Shown here piece by piece: positions 33,462 to 43,719 of a stretch of DNA of 64,000 bases (positions are counted from its first letter, which is position 1; each line of letters starts with the position of its first letter). The translations under genes and the position numbers were made by a program. The notes beneath the pieces are model-generated. The model did not search any database. It saw nothing but the letters and a program-made list of their open reading frames with translations, and had not been told where the DNA came from. The stretch is from Sabulicella rubraurantiaca (GTDB lineage: Bacteria; Pseudomonadota; Alphaproteobacteria; Acetobacterales; Acetobacteraceae): the NCBI RefSeq assembly GCF_017355885.1, contig NZ_JAFEUU010000001.1:372001-436000 (forward strand), written 5' to 3'.

Positions 33462-35063
33462 TCACATCCGGAAGAGTGGTGCTATGCGCCGCTCGCCCGG
33501 CGCGTGCATCGCCGCGTGCAGCGCCAGGCCCAGCACGTCCCGACTCAGGGCGGGTGGGATGATGCCGTCATCCCACAGCCTTGCCGTGGCGTGGTAGGGA
33601 TCGCCCTCGCGCTCGTACTTGTCGCGGATCGGGGCCTTGAATGTTTCCTCCTCCTCTGCGCTCCAGGCCTTGCCCGCCGCTTCGAGATTGTCGCGGCGAA
33701 GCGTTGCCAGGACGCTCGCCGCCTGCTCACCGCCCATGACCGAGATCCGCGAATTGGGCCAGGTGAAGAGAAAGCGCGGCGAGTAGGCTCGGCCGCACAT
33801 GCCGTAATTCCCCGCTCCGAAGGAGCCGCCGGTGATGAGAGTCAGCTTCGGCACGGATGCTGTGGCGACGGCGGTGACCAGCTTCGCTCCATCCTTGGCT
33901 ATGCCGCCCGTTTCATATTTCCGTCCTACCATGAAGCCGGCGATGTTCTGCAGGAAGAGCAGCGAGATGCCGCGCTGGCAGCAAATCTCTATGAAATGCG
34001 CGCCCTTCTGCGCGCTCTCGCTGAACAGGATGCCGTCATTCGCGAGGATGCCAACGGGCATGCCCCAGAGATGCGCGAAGCCGGTCACGAGCGTCGTTCC
34101 GTAGCGCGGCTTGAACTCATCCAGTTCGGAGCCGTCCACGATGCGCGCGATGATCTCGCGTGCCGGGACTGGCTGCCGCACGTCGCCAGGCACCAGCCCG
34201 TGCAGATCGGCGGGGTCATAGGCAGGAGGGGCCGCGCGGCGCGGGGCGGCAGGCGGCTTGGGCGCGTTGAGGTTGCCGACGATGCGGCGCAGCAGCGCCA
34301 GGGCGTGATGGTCATCCTCGGCCAGATGATCGGCAACGCCGGACAGGCGGGTGTGCACGTCGCCGCCGCCGAGGTCTTCGGCGCTCACCACCTCGCCGGT
34401 CGCAGCCTTCACCAGGGGTGGGCCGCCCAGGAAGATCGTGCCCTGGCTGCGGACGATCACCGCCTCGTCGCACATGGCGGGCACATAGGCACCACCCGCG
34501 GTGCAGGAGCCCATCACGGCAGCGATCTGCGGGATGCCCTCGGCCGACATGGTGGCTTGGTTAAAGAAGATGCGGCCGAAATGCTCGCGGTCGGGGAAGA
34601 TCTCGTCCTGGTTCGGCAGGTTGGCGCCGCCTGAGTCGACGAGGTAGAGGCAAGGCAGCCGGTTCTCCCGTGCGATTTCCTGGGCGCGCAGGTGCTTCTT
34701 CACCGTCAGGGGGAAATAGGTGCCGCCTTTCACCGTCGCGTCATTGGCGACGATCACGCAGAGCCGCCCAGACACCATGCCCAGGCCGGTCACGAGCCCG
34801 GCTCCCGGCACTTCATTGCCATACATGCCGTTTGCCGCGAGCGGACTCAGCTCCAGGAAGGGCGCGCCGGGGTCGAGCAGGTTCTCGACGCGCGCGCGGG
34901 GCAGCAGCTTGCCACGCGACAGGTGCTTCTGCCGTGCCGCCTCGGGACCGCCCAAAGCCGCGCGGGCAGTGCGGGTCGAAAGCTGCTCCAGCAGCGCCTC
35001 CATGCGGATGCGATTGGCGCGGAACTCCTCGGTCCTTGTGTTCAGCTTCGAGGCGACGCGCAT
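33462..35063 (-). CDS. Methylcrotonyl-CoA carboxylase, carboxyltransferase beta subunit
   Basis: 533 residues, acyl-CoA carboxyltransferase fold. The sequence [18 protein letters not shown] at the start, [34 protein letters not shown], and [16 protein letters not shown] are characteristic of MccB rather than propionyl-CoA PccB. It carboxylates 3-methylcrotonyl-CoA (liuB role). Its ATG directly abuts the isovaleryl-CoA dehydrogenase stop with no gap. Confidence 0.93.
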   Translation of the reverse strand: MRVASKLNTRTEEFRANRIRMEALLEQLSTRTARAALGGPEAARQKHLSRGKLLPRARVENLLDPGAPFLELSPLAANGMYGNEVPGAGLVTGLGMVSGRLCVIVANDATVKGGTYFPLTVKKHLRAQEIARENRLPCLYLVDSGGANLPNQDEIFPDREHFGRIFFNQATMSAEGIPQIAAVMGSCTAGGAYVPAMCDEAVIVRSQGTIFLGGPPLVKAATGEVVSAEDLGGGDVHTRLSGVADHLAEDDHHALALLRRIVGNLNAPKPPAAPRRAAPPAYDPADLHGLVPGDVRQPVPAREIIARIVDGSELDEFKPRYGTTLVTGFAHLWGMPVGILANDGILFSESAQKGAHFIEICCQRGISLLFLQNIAGFMVGRKYETGGIAKDGAKLVTAVATASVPKLTLITGGSFGAGNYGMCGRAYSPRFLFTWPNSRISVMGGEQAASVLATLRRDNLEAAGKAWSAEEEETFKAPIRDKYEREGDPYHATARLWDDGIIPPALSRDVLGLALHAAMHAPGERRIAPLFRM

Positions 35064-36236
35064 CTAGGCGGTTTCCCGGAAGATCTCGCGGCCGATCAGC
35101 AGGCGGCGGATCTCGCTGGTCCCGGCGCCGATCTCATAGAGCTTCGCGTCGCGCAGGAGCCGCCCGGTCGGATAGTCATTAATGTAGCCATTACCCCCCA
35201 GGATCTGGATCGCGTCCAGCGCAGCCCGCGTCGCCTCCTCTGCCGCAAACAGGATGGCGCCCGCCGCGTCCTTGCGCGTGGTCCTGCCTGCGTCGCAGGC
35301 GCGCGCCACGGCGTAGACATAGGCGCGCGCCGCATTCAGCCGTGTGTACATGTCCGCGACCTTGCCCTGGATGAATTGGAACTCGCCGATCGGGCTGCCG
35401 AACTGCTGCCTCTGATGGATATAGGGCACCACCACGTCCAGGCAGGCCTGCATGATGCCGAGCGGCCCCGCCGCCAGCACCGCACGTTCATAATCTAGCC
35501 CGGACATCAGGACCCGCACGCCGCCATTCACGGCGCCCAGCACGTTCTCCTCCGGCACCTCGCAATCCTCGAAGACGAGCTCCGAGGTGGGCGAGCCGCG
35601 CATGCCAAGCTTGTCCAGCTTCTGCGCCGGCGTGAATCCCTTGAAGCCGCGTTCGACGATGAAAGCGGTGATGCCCTTCGGCCCTGCCTCTGCCTCCGTC
35701 TTGGCATAGACGATGATGGTCTCGGCATAGTGGGCGTTGGTGATCCAGAGCTTCGTGCCGTTCAGCACGTAGCGGTCACCACGCTTCTCCGCGCGCAGCT
35801 TCATGGAAACGACGTCGGAACCCGCACCCGGCTCGCTCATCGCCAGCGCGCCGAGGTGATCGCCGCTGATCAGCTTCGGCAGGTAGCGGCCCTTCTGCTC
35901 CTTCGTGCCGTTCCGCTCGATCTGGTTGACGCAGAGATTGCTGTGCGCGCCATAGGAGAGGCCGATGCTGGCGGAGGCACGGCTCACCTCCTCCATCGCC
36001 ACACAGTGAGCGAGGTAGCCCATGCCAGCCCCGCCATGCTCCTCGCTGGCAGTGATGCCATGCAGGCCGAGCGCCCCCATCTCCGGCCAAAGGTGGCGCG
36101 GGAATTCGTCGGTGCGGTCGATCTCGGCCGCGAGGGGTGCGATGCGCTGCTCGCTGAAGCCGCGCACCGTGTCGCGCAGGGCCTCGATGGGCTCGCCGAG
36201 GGCGAAATCCAGCCCGGGAGGGGCATTCGGGATCAT
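35064..36236 (-). CDS. Isovaleryl-CoA dehydrogenase
   Basis: 390 residues. Acyl-CoA dehydrogenase family with isovaleryl features: [39 protein letters not shown], and the catalytic Glu shifted to the G-helix in [14 protein letters not shown], the location that separates isovaleryl-CoA dehydrogenase from medium/short-chain enzymes. The C-terminus reads [26 protein letters not shown]. It converts isovaleryl-CoA to 3-methylcrotonyl-CoA, the substrate of the two following gene products. ATGA overlap with the ligase gene. Confidence 0.94.
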   Translation of the reverse strand: MIPNAPPGLDFALGEPIEALRDTVRGFSEQRIAPLAAEIDRTDEFPRHLWPEMGALGLHGITASEEHGGAGMGYLAHCVAMEEVSRASASIGLSYGAHSNLCVNQIERNGTKEQKGRYLPKLISGDHLGALAMSEPGAGSDVVSMKLRAEKRGDRYVLNGTKLWITNAHYAETIIVYAKTEAEAGPKGITAFIVERGFKGFTPAQKLDKLGMRGSPTSELVFEDCEVPEENVLGAVNGGVRVLMSGLDYERAVLAAGPLGIMQACLDVVVPYIHQRQQFGSPIGEFQFIQGKVADMYTRLNAARAYVYAVARACDAGRTTRKDAAGAILFAAEEATRAALDAIQILGGNGYINDYPTGRLLRDAKLYEIGAGTSEIRRLLIGREIFRETA

Positions 36237-37768
36237 GGCAGCCTTTTCCAGTTCTCGCGCAGGGTGCGCCGCATGATCTTGCCTGTCGCCGTCTGCGGCA
36301 ACTCGGCAACGAAGCGGATGTGGCGAGGATAGAGGTGGCCGGCAAGGCGGGTCCGGACATGGGCCTGCAGGGCGGCCTCCAGCTCAGGGCTTGGAGAATG
36401 ACCGGCGCGGAGGACGACCGCCGCGGCCACCGCCTCGGTCCGCATAGGGTCTGGGATGCCGATTACGGCGGCGGCCGCTACCGACTCATGGCGAATCAGG
36501 CAGTCCTCCACTTCGCCAGGACCGATCCGGTAGCCGGCGGAGGTGATGACATCGTCCGCGCGACCGAGGAAGCGGATGAAGCCATCTCCATCCATCTCGC
36601 CGGCATCGCCGGTCATGAGCCAGCCGTCACGGAACTTGGCGGTGGTGTCCTCGGGCCGGTTCCAGTAGCGCATGAACATGACCGGATCGGGCGCACGTAT
36701 CGCAATCTCGCCCTCCACGATGGACACCTCATGCCCCAGCACGGCACGGCCCGCCCAGCCGGGCTTCGGTGGGAAGAGGGCACCGCAGGACGAGACGACA
36801 AGATTGCATTCGGTCTGGCCGTAAAACTCGTTGATCGAAACGCCGAACGCTTCCCTTCCCCACTCCAGCATCTCCGCGCCCAGCGTCTCGCCACCCGAAC
36901 CGATGGAGCGCGGCCGGGCACCGAGGCGCGCCGGGTCCGGCACCTGGCGCATGAGGCGCAACGCAGTGGGCGGCAGGAACAGGTTGCGGATCCCGTGGCG
37001 AGCGACGAGGTGGAAGGCCTCCTCAGGGTCGAACTTCGTCATGCGGTGCGCCATAACCGGCACGCCGTGAAACAGGCTGGGCAGGAGCACGTCGAGCAGC
37101 CCCCCGATCCAGGCCCAATCCGCGGGCGTCCAGAACAGGTCGCCCGGCTGGGGGAAGAGGTCCTGCGGCATCTCCACCCCCGGCAGATGGCCGATTAGCA
37201 CCCGGTGCGCATGCAGCGCCCCCTTAGGGGAGCCTGTGGTGCCGCTGGTGTAGATGATCAGCGCCGGGTCTTCCGCCGAGGTATCCGCGCATTCGTGTCG
37301 GTCGCCCGCGCGCTCCATGGCGGCCAGCATGTCCACGGCGCCTGCCCCAATGGTGAAGGCCAGGGGACCGGCTGGAAGCTTCGGAAGTCCATCGCCGTCC
37401 GTGATGACGGCGCGCGCATCGCAATCCGCAAGGCGGTAGGCGATGGCATCCGCGCCAAAAAGCTGGAACAGGGGCACGGCGATGGCGCCGACGCGGTAGA
37501 TGGCCATATGCGCCACTACCGTCTCGACCGCCTGCGGCAGTAGCACGCCAACGCGGTCCGCTGGCCCGATGCCATGGGCCAGCAGGACATTTGCCATGCG
37601 CGAGGACTGGCGCAGCAACTCGTCGAACGTGATCCCCGGCCCATCCGGGAGCAGCAGGGCGACGCGCCCCGATCCGTCGGCCCAGCGGTCGCAGCAGGCT
37701 CGGGCGATGTTGAATCGTTCCGGGATGTCCCAGCGGAAGTCGCGTCGCCAGGCTTCGTAAGAGGTCAC
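36233..37768 (-). CDS. AMP-forming acyl-CoA synthetase
   Basis: 511 residues from GTG 37768, which overlaps the LivF-like stop (GTGA); a TTG two codons upstream is an alternative. Motifs: [56 protein letters not shown], and Lys in [12 protein letters not shown]. It looks like a short/medium-chain acyl-CoA synthetase of the acetyl-CoA-synthetase-like group. Placed directly before isovaleryl-CoA dehydrogenase, it could activate isovalerate or a related short branched acid (inference from operon). Confidence 0.88.
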   Translation of the reverse strand: MTSYEAWRRDFRWDIPERFNIARACCDRWADGSGRVALLLPDGPGITFDELLRQSSRMANVLLAHGIGPADRVGVLLPQAVETVVAHMAIYRVGAIAVPLFQLFGADAIAYRLADCDARAVITDGDGLPKLPAGPLAFTIGAGAVDMLAAMERAGDRHECADTSAEDPALIIYTSGTTGSPKGALHAHRVLIGHLPGVEMPQDLFPQPGDLFWTPADWAWIGGLLDVLLPSLFHGVPVMAHRMTKFDPEEAFHLVARHGIRNLFLPPTALRLMRQVPDPARLGARPRSIGSGGETLGAEMLEWGREAFGVSINEFYGQTECNLVVSSCGALFPPKPGWAGRAVLGHEVSIVEGEIAIRAPDPVMFMRYWNRPEDTTAKFRDGWLMTGDAGEMDGDGFIRFLGRADDVITSAGYRIGPGEVEDCLIRHESVAAAAVIGIPDPMRTEAVAAAVVLRAGHSPSPELEAALQAHVRTRLAGHLYPRHIRFVAELPQTATGKIMRRTLRENWKRLP

Positions 37769-38559
37769 AGCCAACGCTTGCGCCGTTTGTAGCTCTTGAT
37801 GTTCTTGAAGGACTTCCGTTCCGCCCCGTGGCCGCCGAGGTAGAACTCCTTCACATCCTCATTGTCCATCAGCGATGCGGCGGTGCCGTCCAGAACGACC
37901 TTGCCCTGCTCCATCACGTAGCCGTAGGAGGCGACGGACAGCGCCATGCGCGCATTCTGCTCCACCAGCAGGATAGTGATGCCGAGGTCGCGGTTCAGCT
38001 TTCGGATGATGCCGAACACCTCCTTCACCAGGAGCGGCGAAAGACCCATGGACGGCTCGTCCATCAGGATGAGCTTGGGACGCGCCATCAGGGCCCGGCC
38101 GATGGCGAGCATCTGCTGCTCCCCGCCAGAGAGATAGCCAGCAAGCCCCGTCCGCTCCTTGAGGCGCGGGAAATACGAATACACCATATCGATGTCGCGC
38201 TTTACCTCGCCATCCGAGCGGGTGAAGGCGCCGAGCCGAAGATTCTCCTGGCACGTCATGTCGGCGACGATGCGGCGCCCCTCCATCACCTGGAAGATGC
38301 CGCGGCGGACGATGTTGTGCGCTTCGATGCCGTGGATCGGGTCTCCCATGAAGCGGATCTCGCCCCGAGTGACCTCACCCTCCTCCGTGCGCAGCAGGCC
38401 GGAAATCGCCTTGAGGGTCGTGGACTTGCCCGCCCCATTGGCGCCCAGAAGGGCGACGATCTCGCCCTGCGGGACTTCAAGCGACAGCCCGCGCAGCACC
38501 AGGATGACGTCGTTGTACACGACCTCGATGTTGCTGACTTGGAGCAGCGGGGCCGTCAT
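37765..38559 (-). CDS. Branched-chain-type ABC transporter ATPase (LivF-like)
   Basis: 264 residues. Walker A GANGAGKST, signature LSGGEQQ, Walker B LILMDEPSMGLSP, H-loop region. It has LivF size plus a basic C-terminal tail ([16 protein letters not shown]) seen in ABC systems that travel with acyl-CoA ligases. It provides one of the two ATPases of the importer. 4-nt gap from the binding-protein gene. Confidence 0.92.
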   Translation of the reverse strand: MTAPLLQVSNIEVVYNDVILVLRGLSLEVPQGEIVALLGANGAGKSTTLKAISGLLRTEEGEVTRGEIRFMGDPIHGIEAHNIVRRGIFQVMEGRRIVADMTCQENLRLGAFTRSDGEVKRDIDMVYSYFPRLKERTGLAGYLSGGEQQMLAIGRALMARPKLILMDEPSMGLSPLLVKEVFGIIRKLNRDLGITILLVEQNARMALSVASYGYVMEQGKVVLDGTAASLMDNEDVKEFYLGGHGAERKSFKNIKSYKRRKRWL

Positions 38560-38563
38560 CGAT

Positions 38564-39841
38564 TCACCAACCCAGCCAGTCGCGGCGGCGCTCGAGGTTG
38601 ATGGTCGTCACCGGCTCCAGCCTCATGGTGCCGCTGCGCATCAGTTCGTCCACGCTTGCTTGGGTGGTGTCGCCCTGCACCACGGAGCGGTAGAGCGCGA
38701 CCGCGAGCGTGCCGCGGTGGTCTTCATTGGAAAAGTTGGAGGGCGCGCATACGCCCTGGAACCCTTCTGGTACCCAATCGCGTCGCGCATAGAACCCGTC
38801 GCGAATGCGCACTCCGGTGATCTGACCGCCATCGGCAGCCGCCGTCTCCATCGCCTCGACCATCAGCATCGCCGCGCAGACTCCCGCGAGGTAGTGCACG
38901 GGGCGATAAGCGTTGCCCGCCTGGTCGCTCATGCGCGAAATGGTGCGGATCTGATTCATGCCAGGCACTTCTTGGCCCCAGACCGCGGCGGTGCGGACCG
39001 GGAATACCACGCCATTCGCCGCGGCGCCGGCGGCCTTCATCGCGTTCTCGTCCATGCCCCAGACATTGCCCAGGAACTGCACCTGCGCGCCCACCGTCTG
39101 GCATGCCCGCAGCACGGAAATGTTGGAGCCGGCGGTGTTGCCCAGATAGGCGTAGTTGGCACCCTGGTTCCGCAGCGTCAGGCACTGGGCGGTGTAGTCA
39201 CCCGGCGCCAGCGCGAACTGAATGGAAGGCAAAACCTCGAAGCCGAGCTCCTGAGCCAGCGCCTCTCCCGCCGCCTTGGGCGAGTTCGGATAGGGGTGAT
39301 TAGCGCCCATGTGGACGTATTTCGGCCGCCCCTGCTGGCCACGACGCTGCCAGTCGTCGCGCGCCCAGATCAGCATGGCACGCAGCGCGTCGCTGTAGGA
39401 CGGACCATAGAAGAAGTTGAAGGGCGCGGCCTTATCCGCCCGGGGCGCGCGACCAGTCGGGTCGGTCAGCGCGGCCGAATAGGAGGCTGAGATGTAGGGA
39501 ACGCGGTCGCGCGTGTTGAAAGCGATCAGCGCCTCGGTGTCCACCGTGCCCCAGCCCTGAATCGCGACCGGCCGCTCACGGCCCATCCAGGACTGGTACT
39601 GGCTGATAGCGCGCGGAGCCTGGTAGCCGTAATCCACCGTCATCACGTGCATCGTGCGCCCGGCGACGCGGCGATTGGCGTTCACCCAGGCCAGCGCGTC
39701 CTGGACGCCTCGCCCATAGGGCACGCCGACATCGGAGGTCGCGCCCGAGTAATCCGCGATGTGCCCGACCTGAATGGGGGCCTGCGCCAGAGCAGGGCTC
39801 GCCCCCAAGGCCAGCGCCGCCGCGAGAAGGGTCATCTTCAT
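38564..39841 (-). CDS. ABC transporter periplasmic substrate-binding protein (Leu/Ile/Val-binding family)
   Basis: 425 residues. Signal peptide MKMTLLAAALALGASPALAQ, then a type I periplasmic binding fold with GHIADYSGATSDVGVPYGRG at the start. Longer than LivJ (about 365) and without its amino-acid-binding signature, it matches the long receptors used for aromatic or fatty acids in ligase-linked systems; the ligand is unknown. GGAGG lies about 8 nt before the ATG. Confidence 0.88.
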   Translation of the reverse strand: MKMTLLAAALALGASPALAQAPIQVGHIADYSGATSDVGVPYGRGVQDALAWVNANRRVAGRTMHVMTVDYGYQAPRAISQYQSWMGRERPVAIQGWGTVDTEALIAFNTRDRVPYISASYSAALTDPTGRAPRADKAAPFNFFYGPSYSDALRAMLIWARDDWQRRGQQGRPKYVHMGANHPYPNSPKAAGEALAQELGFEVLPSIQFALAPGDYTAQCLTLRNQGANYAYLGNTAGSNISVLRACQTVGAQVQFLGNVWGMDENAMKAAGAAANGVVFPVRTAAVWGQEVPGMNQIRTISRMSDQAGNAYRPVHYLAGVCAAMLMVEAMETAAADGGQITGVRIRDGFYARRDWVPEGFQGVCAPSNFSNEDHRGTLAVALYRSVVQGDTTQASVDELMRSGTMRLEPVTTINLERRRDWLGW

Positions 39842-39865
39842 GGACGTGTCCTCCGAATTTCTTGC

Positions 39866-40936
39866 TTAGTGCGAGTAGGGGTAAAGCTTCCAATAAGCCT
39901 TGATCAACCGCCATCGCCGGGCCAGCCCGTCGGGCTCGAAGATCAGGAAAAGAATGATGGCAGCACCGATAGCCATCTCGCGCAGGAAGTTCAGCGAGTT
40001 GCCGAGGTTCAGCGCACGGTCCAGCGCGCCGCCTTGCAAGGCCTGCGCCGCGCTCTGCACCGCCTCCGGCATCAGCACCATGAACGCGGCACCCATCAGC
40101 GATCCCATGACCGAGCCCAGCCCGCCGATGATGATCATGGCGAGGAACTGGATGGAGAACAGGATGTTGAAGGCCTCGACGCTGACGAAGAGGATGTAGT
40201 GCGCATAAAGCGCGCCACCGACGCCTGCGTAGAAGGAGGCGATGCCAAAGGATAGGGTGCGGTAGTAGGCGAGGTTGATACCCATGACCTCGGCGGACAG
40301 GTAGTGGTCGCGCACGGCCACAAGGGCGCGCCCGTCGCGCGACCGCATCAGGTTCGCCGCCATCACGTACATCAGCACGACCCAAGCGAGGACGACGTAA
40401 AAATAGGTCTCCTCCCGGTCGAAGCGGAAGCGGAACAGGGAGAAGTTCTCGGTCACCTGCCCAGCGACGCCGCCAGAAAACCACCGCGCGCGAGCGAAGA
40501 AATCCTCAAGGATGAACTGCGCCGCGAGCGTGGCGATAGCCAGATAGAGGCCCTTGAGCCGCGCTGCCGGCAGGCCGAAGACAAGGCCGACCAGCGCCGT
40601 GGCGACACCGGCCAGCGGAATGGCCAGTACCACCGGCACGCCCAGCTTCACGAACCCGGCCGAGGCGAAGGCGCCAAAGCCAAAGAAGGCCGCGTGCCCG
40701 ATCGAGATCTGCCCGGTGAAACCGACAAGGATGTTGAGCCCGAGCGCGGCGATGCCCAGGAAGCCGATCTGGATCAGCAGCGACAACTCGTACCGTCCGA
40801 ACACGAGCGGCGCGAGGCAAAGCAGCACCAGGCCAACCCCGAGCGCGATACGTGAATTGCGCGTCGGGAAGATCGTCATGTCCGCAGCATAGGAGGTGCG
40901 GAAGTCGCCGCAGGGGAGCGGGCTGGCCGTCGCCAT
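39866..40936 (-). CDS. Branched-chain-type ABC permease (LivM-like)
   Basis: 356 residues, about ten hydrophobic helices. Family signatures: GLNILVGFTGQISIGHAAFFGFGAFA and GGLGSVMGSLMGAAFMVLMPE. The N-terminal ~20 residues before MTIFPTRNSR look weakly coding, so a start at the internal ATG is possible. It follows the LivH-like gene by 3 nt. Inner-membrane permease half of the importer. Confidence 0.92.
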   Translation of the reverse strand: MATASPLPCGDFRTSYAADMTIFPTRNSRIALGVGLVLLCLAPLVFGRYELSLLIQIGFLGIAALGLNILVGFTGQISIGHAAFFGFGAFASAGFVKLGVPVVLAIPLAGVATALVGLVFGLPAARLKGLYLAIATLAAQFILEDFFARARWFSGGVAGQVTENFSLFRFRFDREETYFYVVLAWVVLMYVMAANLMRSRDGRALVAVRDHYLSAEVMGINLAYYRTLSFGIASFYAGVGGALYAHYILFVSVEAFNILFSIQFLAMIIIGGLGSVMGSLMGAAFMVLMPEAVQSAAQALQGGALDRALNLGNSLNFLREMAIGAAIILFLIFEPDGLARRWRLIKAYWKLYPYSH

Positions 40937-40939
40937 GGC

Positions 40940-41833
40940 TCAGACCCGCTCGATGTTGCGGGTGCCGAACAGGCCATAGGGCTTGATCAGCAGGATCAGC
41001 ACCAGCGCGTAGAAGGGGGCAACGTTGATCATATTGCCCCAGTTCAACCACTGCGCGTCGAGATACTGCGCGACATTCTCTAGCACGCCGACGATGATCC
41101 CGCCGAGCATGGCGCCGACGATGGAATCCAGCCCGCCCAGGATAACTGCCGGAAACACCTTGATGCCGTAAAAGGAAAGACCGGAGGAAACGCCCGAAAC
41201 CACGCCGACTACCACCCCGGCCACGGCCGAGACCACCGCGCTGATCGCCCACGACATGGCGAAGACCTTAGGCACCGAGACGCCCAGCGATTGTGCCACC
41301 TGCTGGTCGAAAGCCGTCGCCCTCATGGCTAGGCCGTGCTTGGAGAAGGTGAAGAACCACCAGAACCCCAGCATGATCACCACCGACAGGACGAGGGAGA
41401 GCAGATAGACACTCTGGACCTCAAGCCCGAGCAGCGAGACGCGTTCCGAAGCAAAGATGGGTGGGAAGGGCTGGGCGAAGACGCCGAACATCCATTTCAT
41501 CAGTGCTTGGAAAAAGATCGACAGCCCCACCGTCGCCATGATGACGGAGATCACGGGTTCACCAATCAGGGGCCGGAGCACCGTCACCTGCAGCACGATC
41601 CCGAAGATTGTCATGAAGGCGAGGCACATGGGGAAGGCTAGCCAGAAGGGAAGCTGCATGTCGGTGATGAGCCACCAGCACGCCCAAGCCCCGACCAGCA
41701 GGAACTCGCCCTGGGCGAAATTCACCACCTGCGAAGCCTTGTAGATCAGGACGAAGGACATCGCGACGACGCCATAGAGCGCCCCCACGATCAGCCCGTT
41801 CACCAGCAGCTGGAGAAAGAGGGTCCCTTCCAT
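40940..41833 (-). CDS. Branched-chain-type ABC permease (LivH-like)
   Basis: 297 residues, about eight TM helices. Signatures are NGLIVGALYGVVAMSFVLIYKASQVVNFAQGEF and the EAA-like loop near GLSFYGIKVFPAVILGGLDSIVGAMLGG. Permease partner of the LivM-like protein. Only 2 nt follow the ligase stop, so it is coupled to it. Confidence 0.93.
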   Translation of the reverse strand: MEGTLFLQLLVNGLIVGALYGVVAMSFVLIYKASQVVNFAQGEFLLVGAWACWWLITDMQLPFWLAFPMCLAFMTIFGIVLQVTVLRPLIGEPVISVIMATVGLSIFFQALMKWMFGVFAQPFPPIFASERVSLLGLEVQSVYLLSLVLSVVIMLGFWWFFTFSKHGLAMRATAFDQQVAQSLGVSVPKVFAMSWAISAVVSAVAGVVVGVVSGVSSGLSFYGIKVFPAVILGGLDSIVGAMLGGIIVGVLENVAQYLDAQWLNWGNMINVAPFYALVLILLIKPYGLFGTRNIERV

Positions 41834-41835
41834 GG

Positions 41836-43719
41836 TCAGGCCGCCCTTGCTTGCGCTGCATCGGCGCGTTGCACGGTCAGGTTGGTGCGGATGCGGCTGT
41901 GGCTGCCGTCCTGGAAGGTGATGGTGGTATCCACCGGGATCTCGCCCTGCCCGCCATAGATCGCGGCAATGATGTCGCCGTATTTCTGGTTGATGACGCC
42001 GCGCCGCACCTTGCGCGTGCGCGTCAGCTCCTCGTCATCCGCGTCGAGCTCCTTGTAGAGCAGCACGAAGTCACGGATGCGCTGCGCTTCCGGCAAGGTC
42101 GCGTTTACCTTGGCGACTTCCTCGGCGATCAGGGCCTGGACCTGCGGCCGGGCCGACAGGTCGGTGTAGGTTGTGAAGGCGATGCGGTTCCGCTCAGCCC
42201 ATTTGCTGACGATGGGAAAGCGGATGCAGATCATGGCGGCGAGGTGCGGCCGCCCATCGCCGAGCACCACCGCCTCGGCCACATAGGGCGAGAACTTCAG
42301 CTTGTTCTCGATGTATTGCGGTGAGAAGCGCGTACCGGTGCTGGTGGTGGCGATGTCCTTGATGCGGTCGATCACCACGAGCCGGCCCATAGGGTCGAAG
42401 AATCCCGCGTCACCCGTATGCAGCCAGCCATCGCGCAGGTCGGGCGTCTCGGCCACGCCGAAATACCCGCTGAACATGTACGGATGGCGCGTGACGATCT
42501 CGCCGACGCCATTCGCATCCGGGTCGTCCACGCGAAGCTCGATCCGTGCGTTGAACGGCGCACCTACTGTCTCGAAATCAGCTCGGCCGGGCGCCTGCAG
42601 CGTATACGCGCCAAGGGTCTCGGTCTGCCCATAAAGCTGGCGCAGCGGCACACCGAGCGCGAGGAAAAAGCGAAACGTGTCGGGCCCGAGAGCGGCGCCG
42701 CCCGTAGCGGCGGAGCGCAAATTGGTGAATCCCAGGCGGTCGCGCAGCGCGCGAAACAGGACCCCGTCCGCGAGGGCCGACCGTCCCCCCTTCTCCAGCG
42801 CCTGCAGCCCCAGCTTCATGCCAAGGTCGAACATGCGACGCTTCATCGGGCTCGCGTCCATCACGCGCGCACGCACCTCTGCGGCCAAAGCCTCCCAGGT
42901 GCGAGGCGCGAAGAGAACGAAGCTGGGGCCGACCTCCCGGAAATCGGCCATGGTGGTCTCCGGCTCCTCGACGAAGTTGACCTTCATGCGGGAGATGAGG
43001 TTCCAGCCAACCGCGTAGATCTGCTCCATGATCCAGGGCAGCGGCAGCACGGAAACATACTCGTCCTGGGGCCCCTTGGGGTCGACGGCCAGATACGCCT
43101 CGCAATGGCGAATCAACGCGCTGGAAGTGAGCTGGGCCAATTTGGGCCGCGCGGTCGTACCGGACGTCGTACAAAGGATCGCAACGTCCTCGCCGCGTGT
43201 CGCCTGGATAAACGCGTCATACTCGTCGGCTGACCGTTCCGCGCCTCGACGCAGCAATTTATCGGCACTGATGAGGCGCGGGTCCTCGAGCTTGCGCATC
43301 CCGCGCGGGTCGCTGAACACGATGTGCCGCAGGCCAGGCAGGCGATCGCCGATATTGAGCAGCTTGTCCGCCTGCTCCTCATCCTCGGCGAAGACCACCG
43401 ATGCACTGGTGACGCCCAGAAGGTACTCGACCTCGTCCTCCATGGAATCACGATAGATGCCGAGAGTGCGACAACCTAGCGCATGCGCCGCCACCTCGCC
43501 CATCACCCAGTCGGGCCGGTTGTCGCCGATCAGCCCGACCACCTCGCCGCTGCGGATTCCGAGTGTCGCCAAGCCGAGTGCGAAGCCGCGGACGCGAGCC
43601 TGGTATTCGGCCCAGGTGAAGGAACGCCAAATGCCCAGATGCTTCTCCCGCAGCGCGACCTCATCCCCATGGTCCCTGGCATTGCGGGCGAGAATGCGTG
43701 GGAGCGTGTCCTCCGTCAT
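41836..43719 (-). CDS. Long-chain-type AMP-forming acyl-CoA synthetase, ABC-operon-embedded
   Basis: 627 residues. ANL ligase of the long-chain FadD15/FAA1-like group: the P-loop is divergent (CTTSGTTARPKL instead of TSGTTGxPKG), then LYGQTETLGAY, GWLHTGDAGFFD, and a C-terminal domain with TRTRKVRRGVINQKYGDIIAAIYGG. This ligase type is regularly located between livG and livH homologues and may trap imported acids as CoA esters. ATG overlaps the livG-like stop by 4 nt (ATGA). Confidence 0.92.
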   Translation of the reverse strand: MTEDTLPRILARNARDHGDEVALREKHLGIWRSFTWAEYQARVRGFALGLATLGIRSGEVVGLIGDNRPDWVMGEVAAHALGCRTLGIYRDSMEDEVEYLLGVTSASVVFAEDEEQADKLLNIGDRLPGLRHIVFSDPRGMRKLEDPRLISADKLLRRGAERSADEYDAFIQATRGEDVAILCTTSGTTARPKLAQLTSSALIRHCEAYLAVDPKGPQDEYVSVLPLPWIMEQIYAVGWNLISRMKVNFVEEPETTMADFREVGPSFVLFAPRTWEALAAEVRARVMDASPMKRRMFDLGMKLGLQALEKGGRSALADGVLFRALRDRLGFTNLRSAATGGAALGPDTFRFFLALGVPLRQLYGQTETLGAYTLQAPGRADFETVGAPFNARIELRVDDPDANGVGEIVTRHPYMFSGYFGVAETPDLRDGWLHTGDAGFFDPMGRLVVIDRIKDIATTSTGTRFSPQYIENKLKFSPYVAEAVVLGDGRPHLAAMICIRFPIVSKWAERNRIAFTTYTDLSARPQVQALIAEEVAKVNATLPEAQRIRDFVLLYKELDADDEELTRTRKVRRGVINQKYGDIIAAIYGGQGEIPVDTTITFQDGSHSRIRTNLTVQRADAAQARAA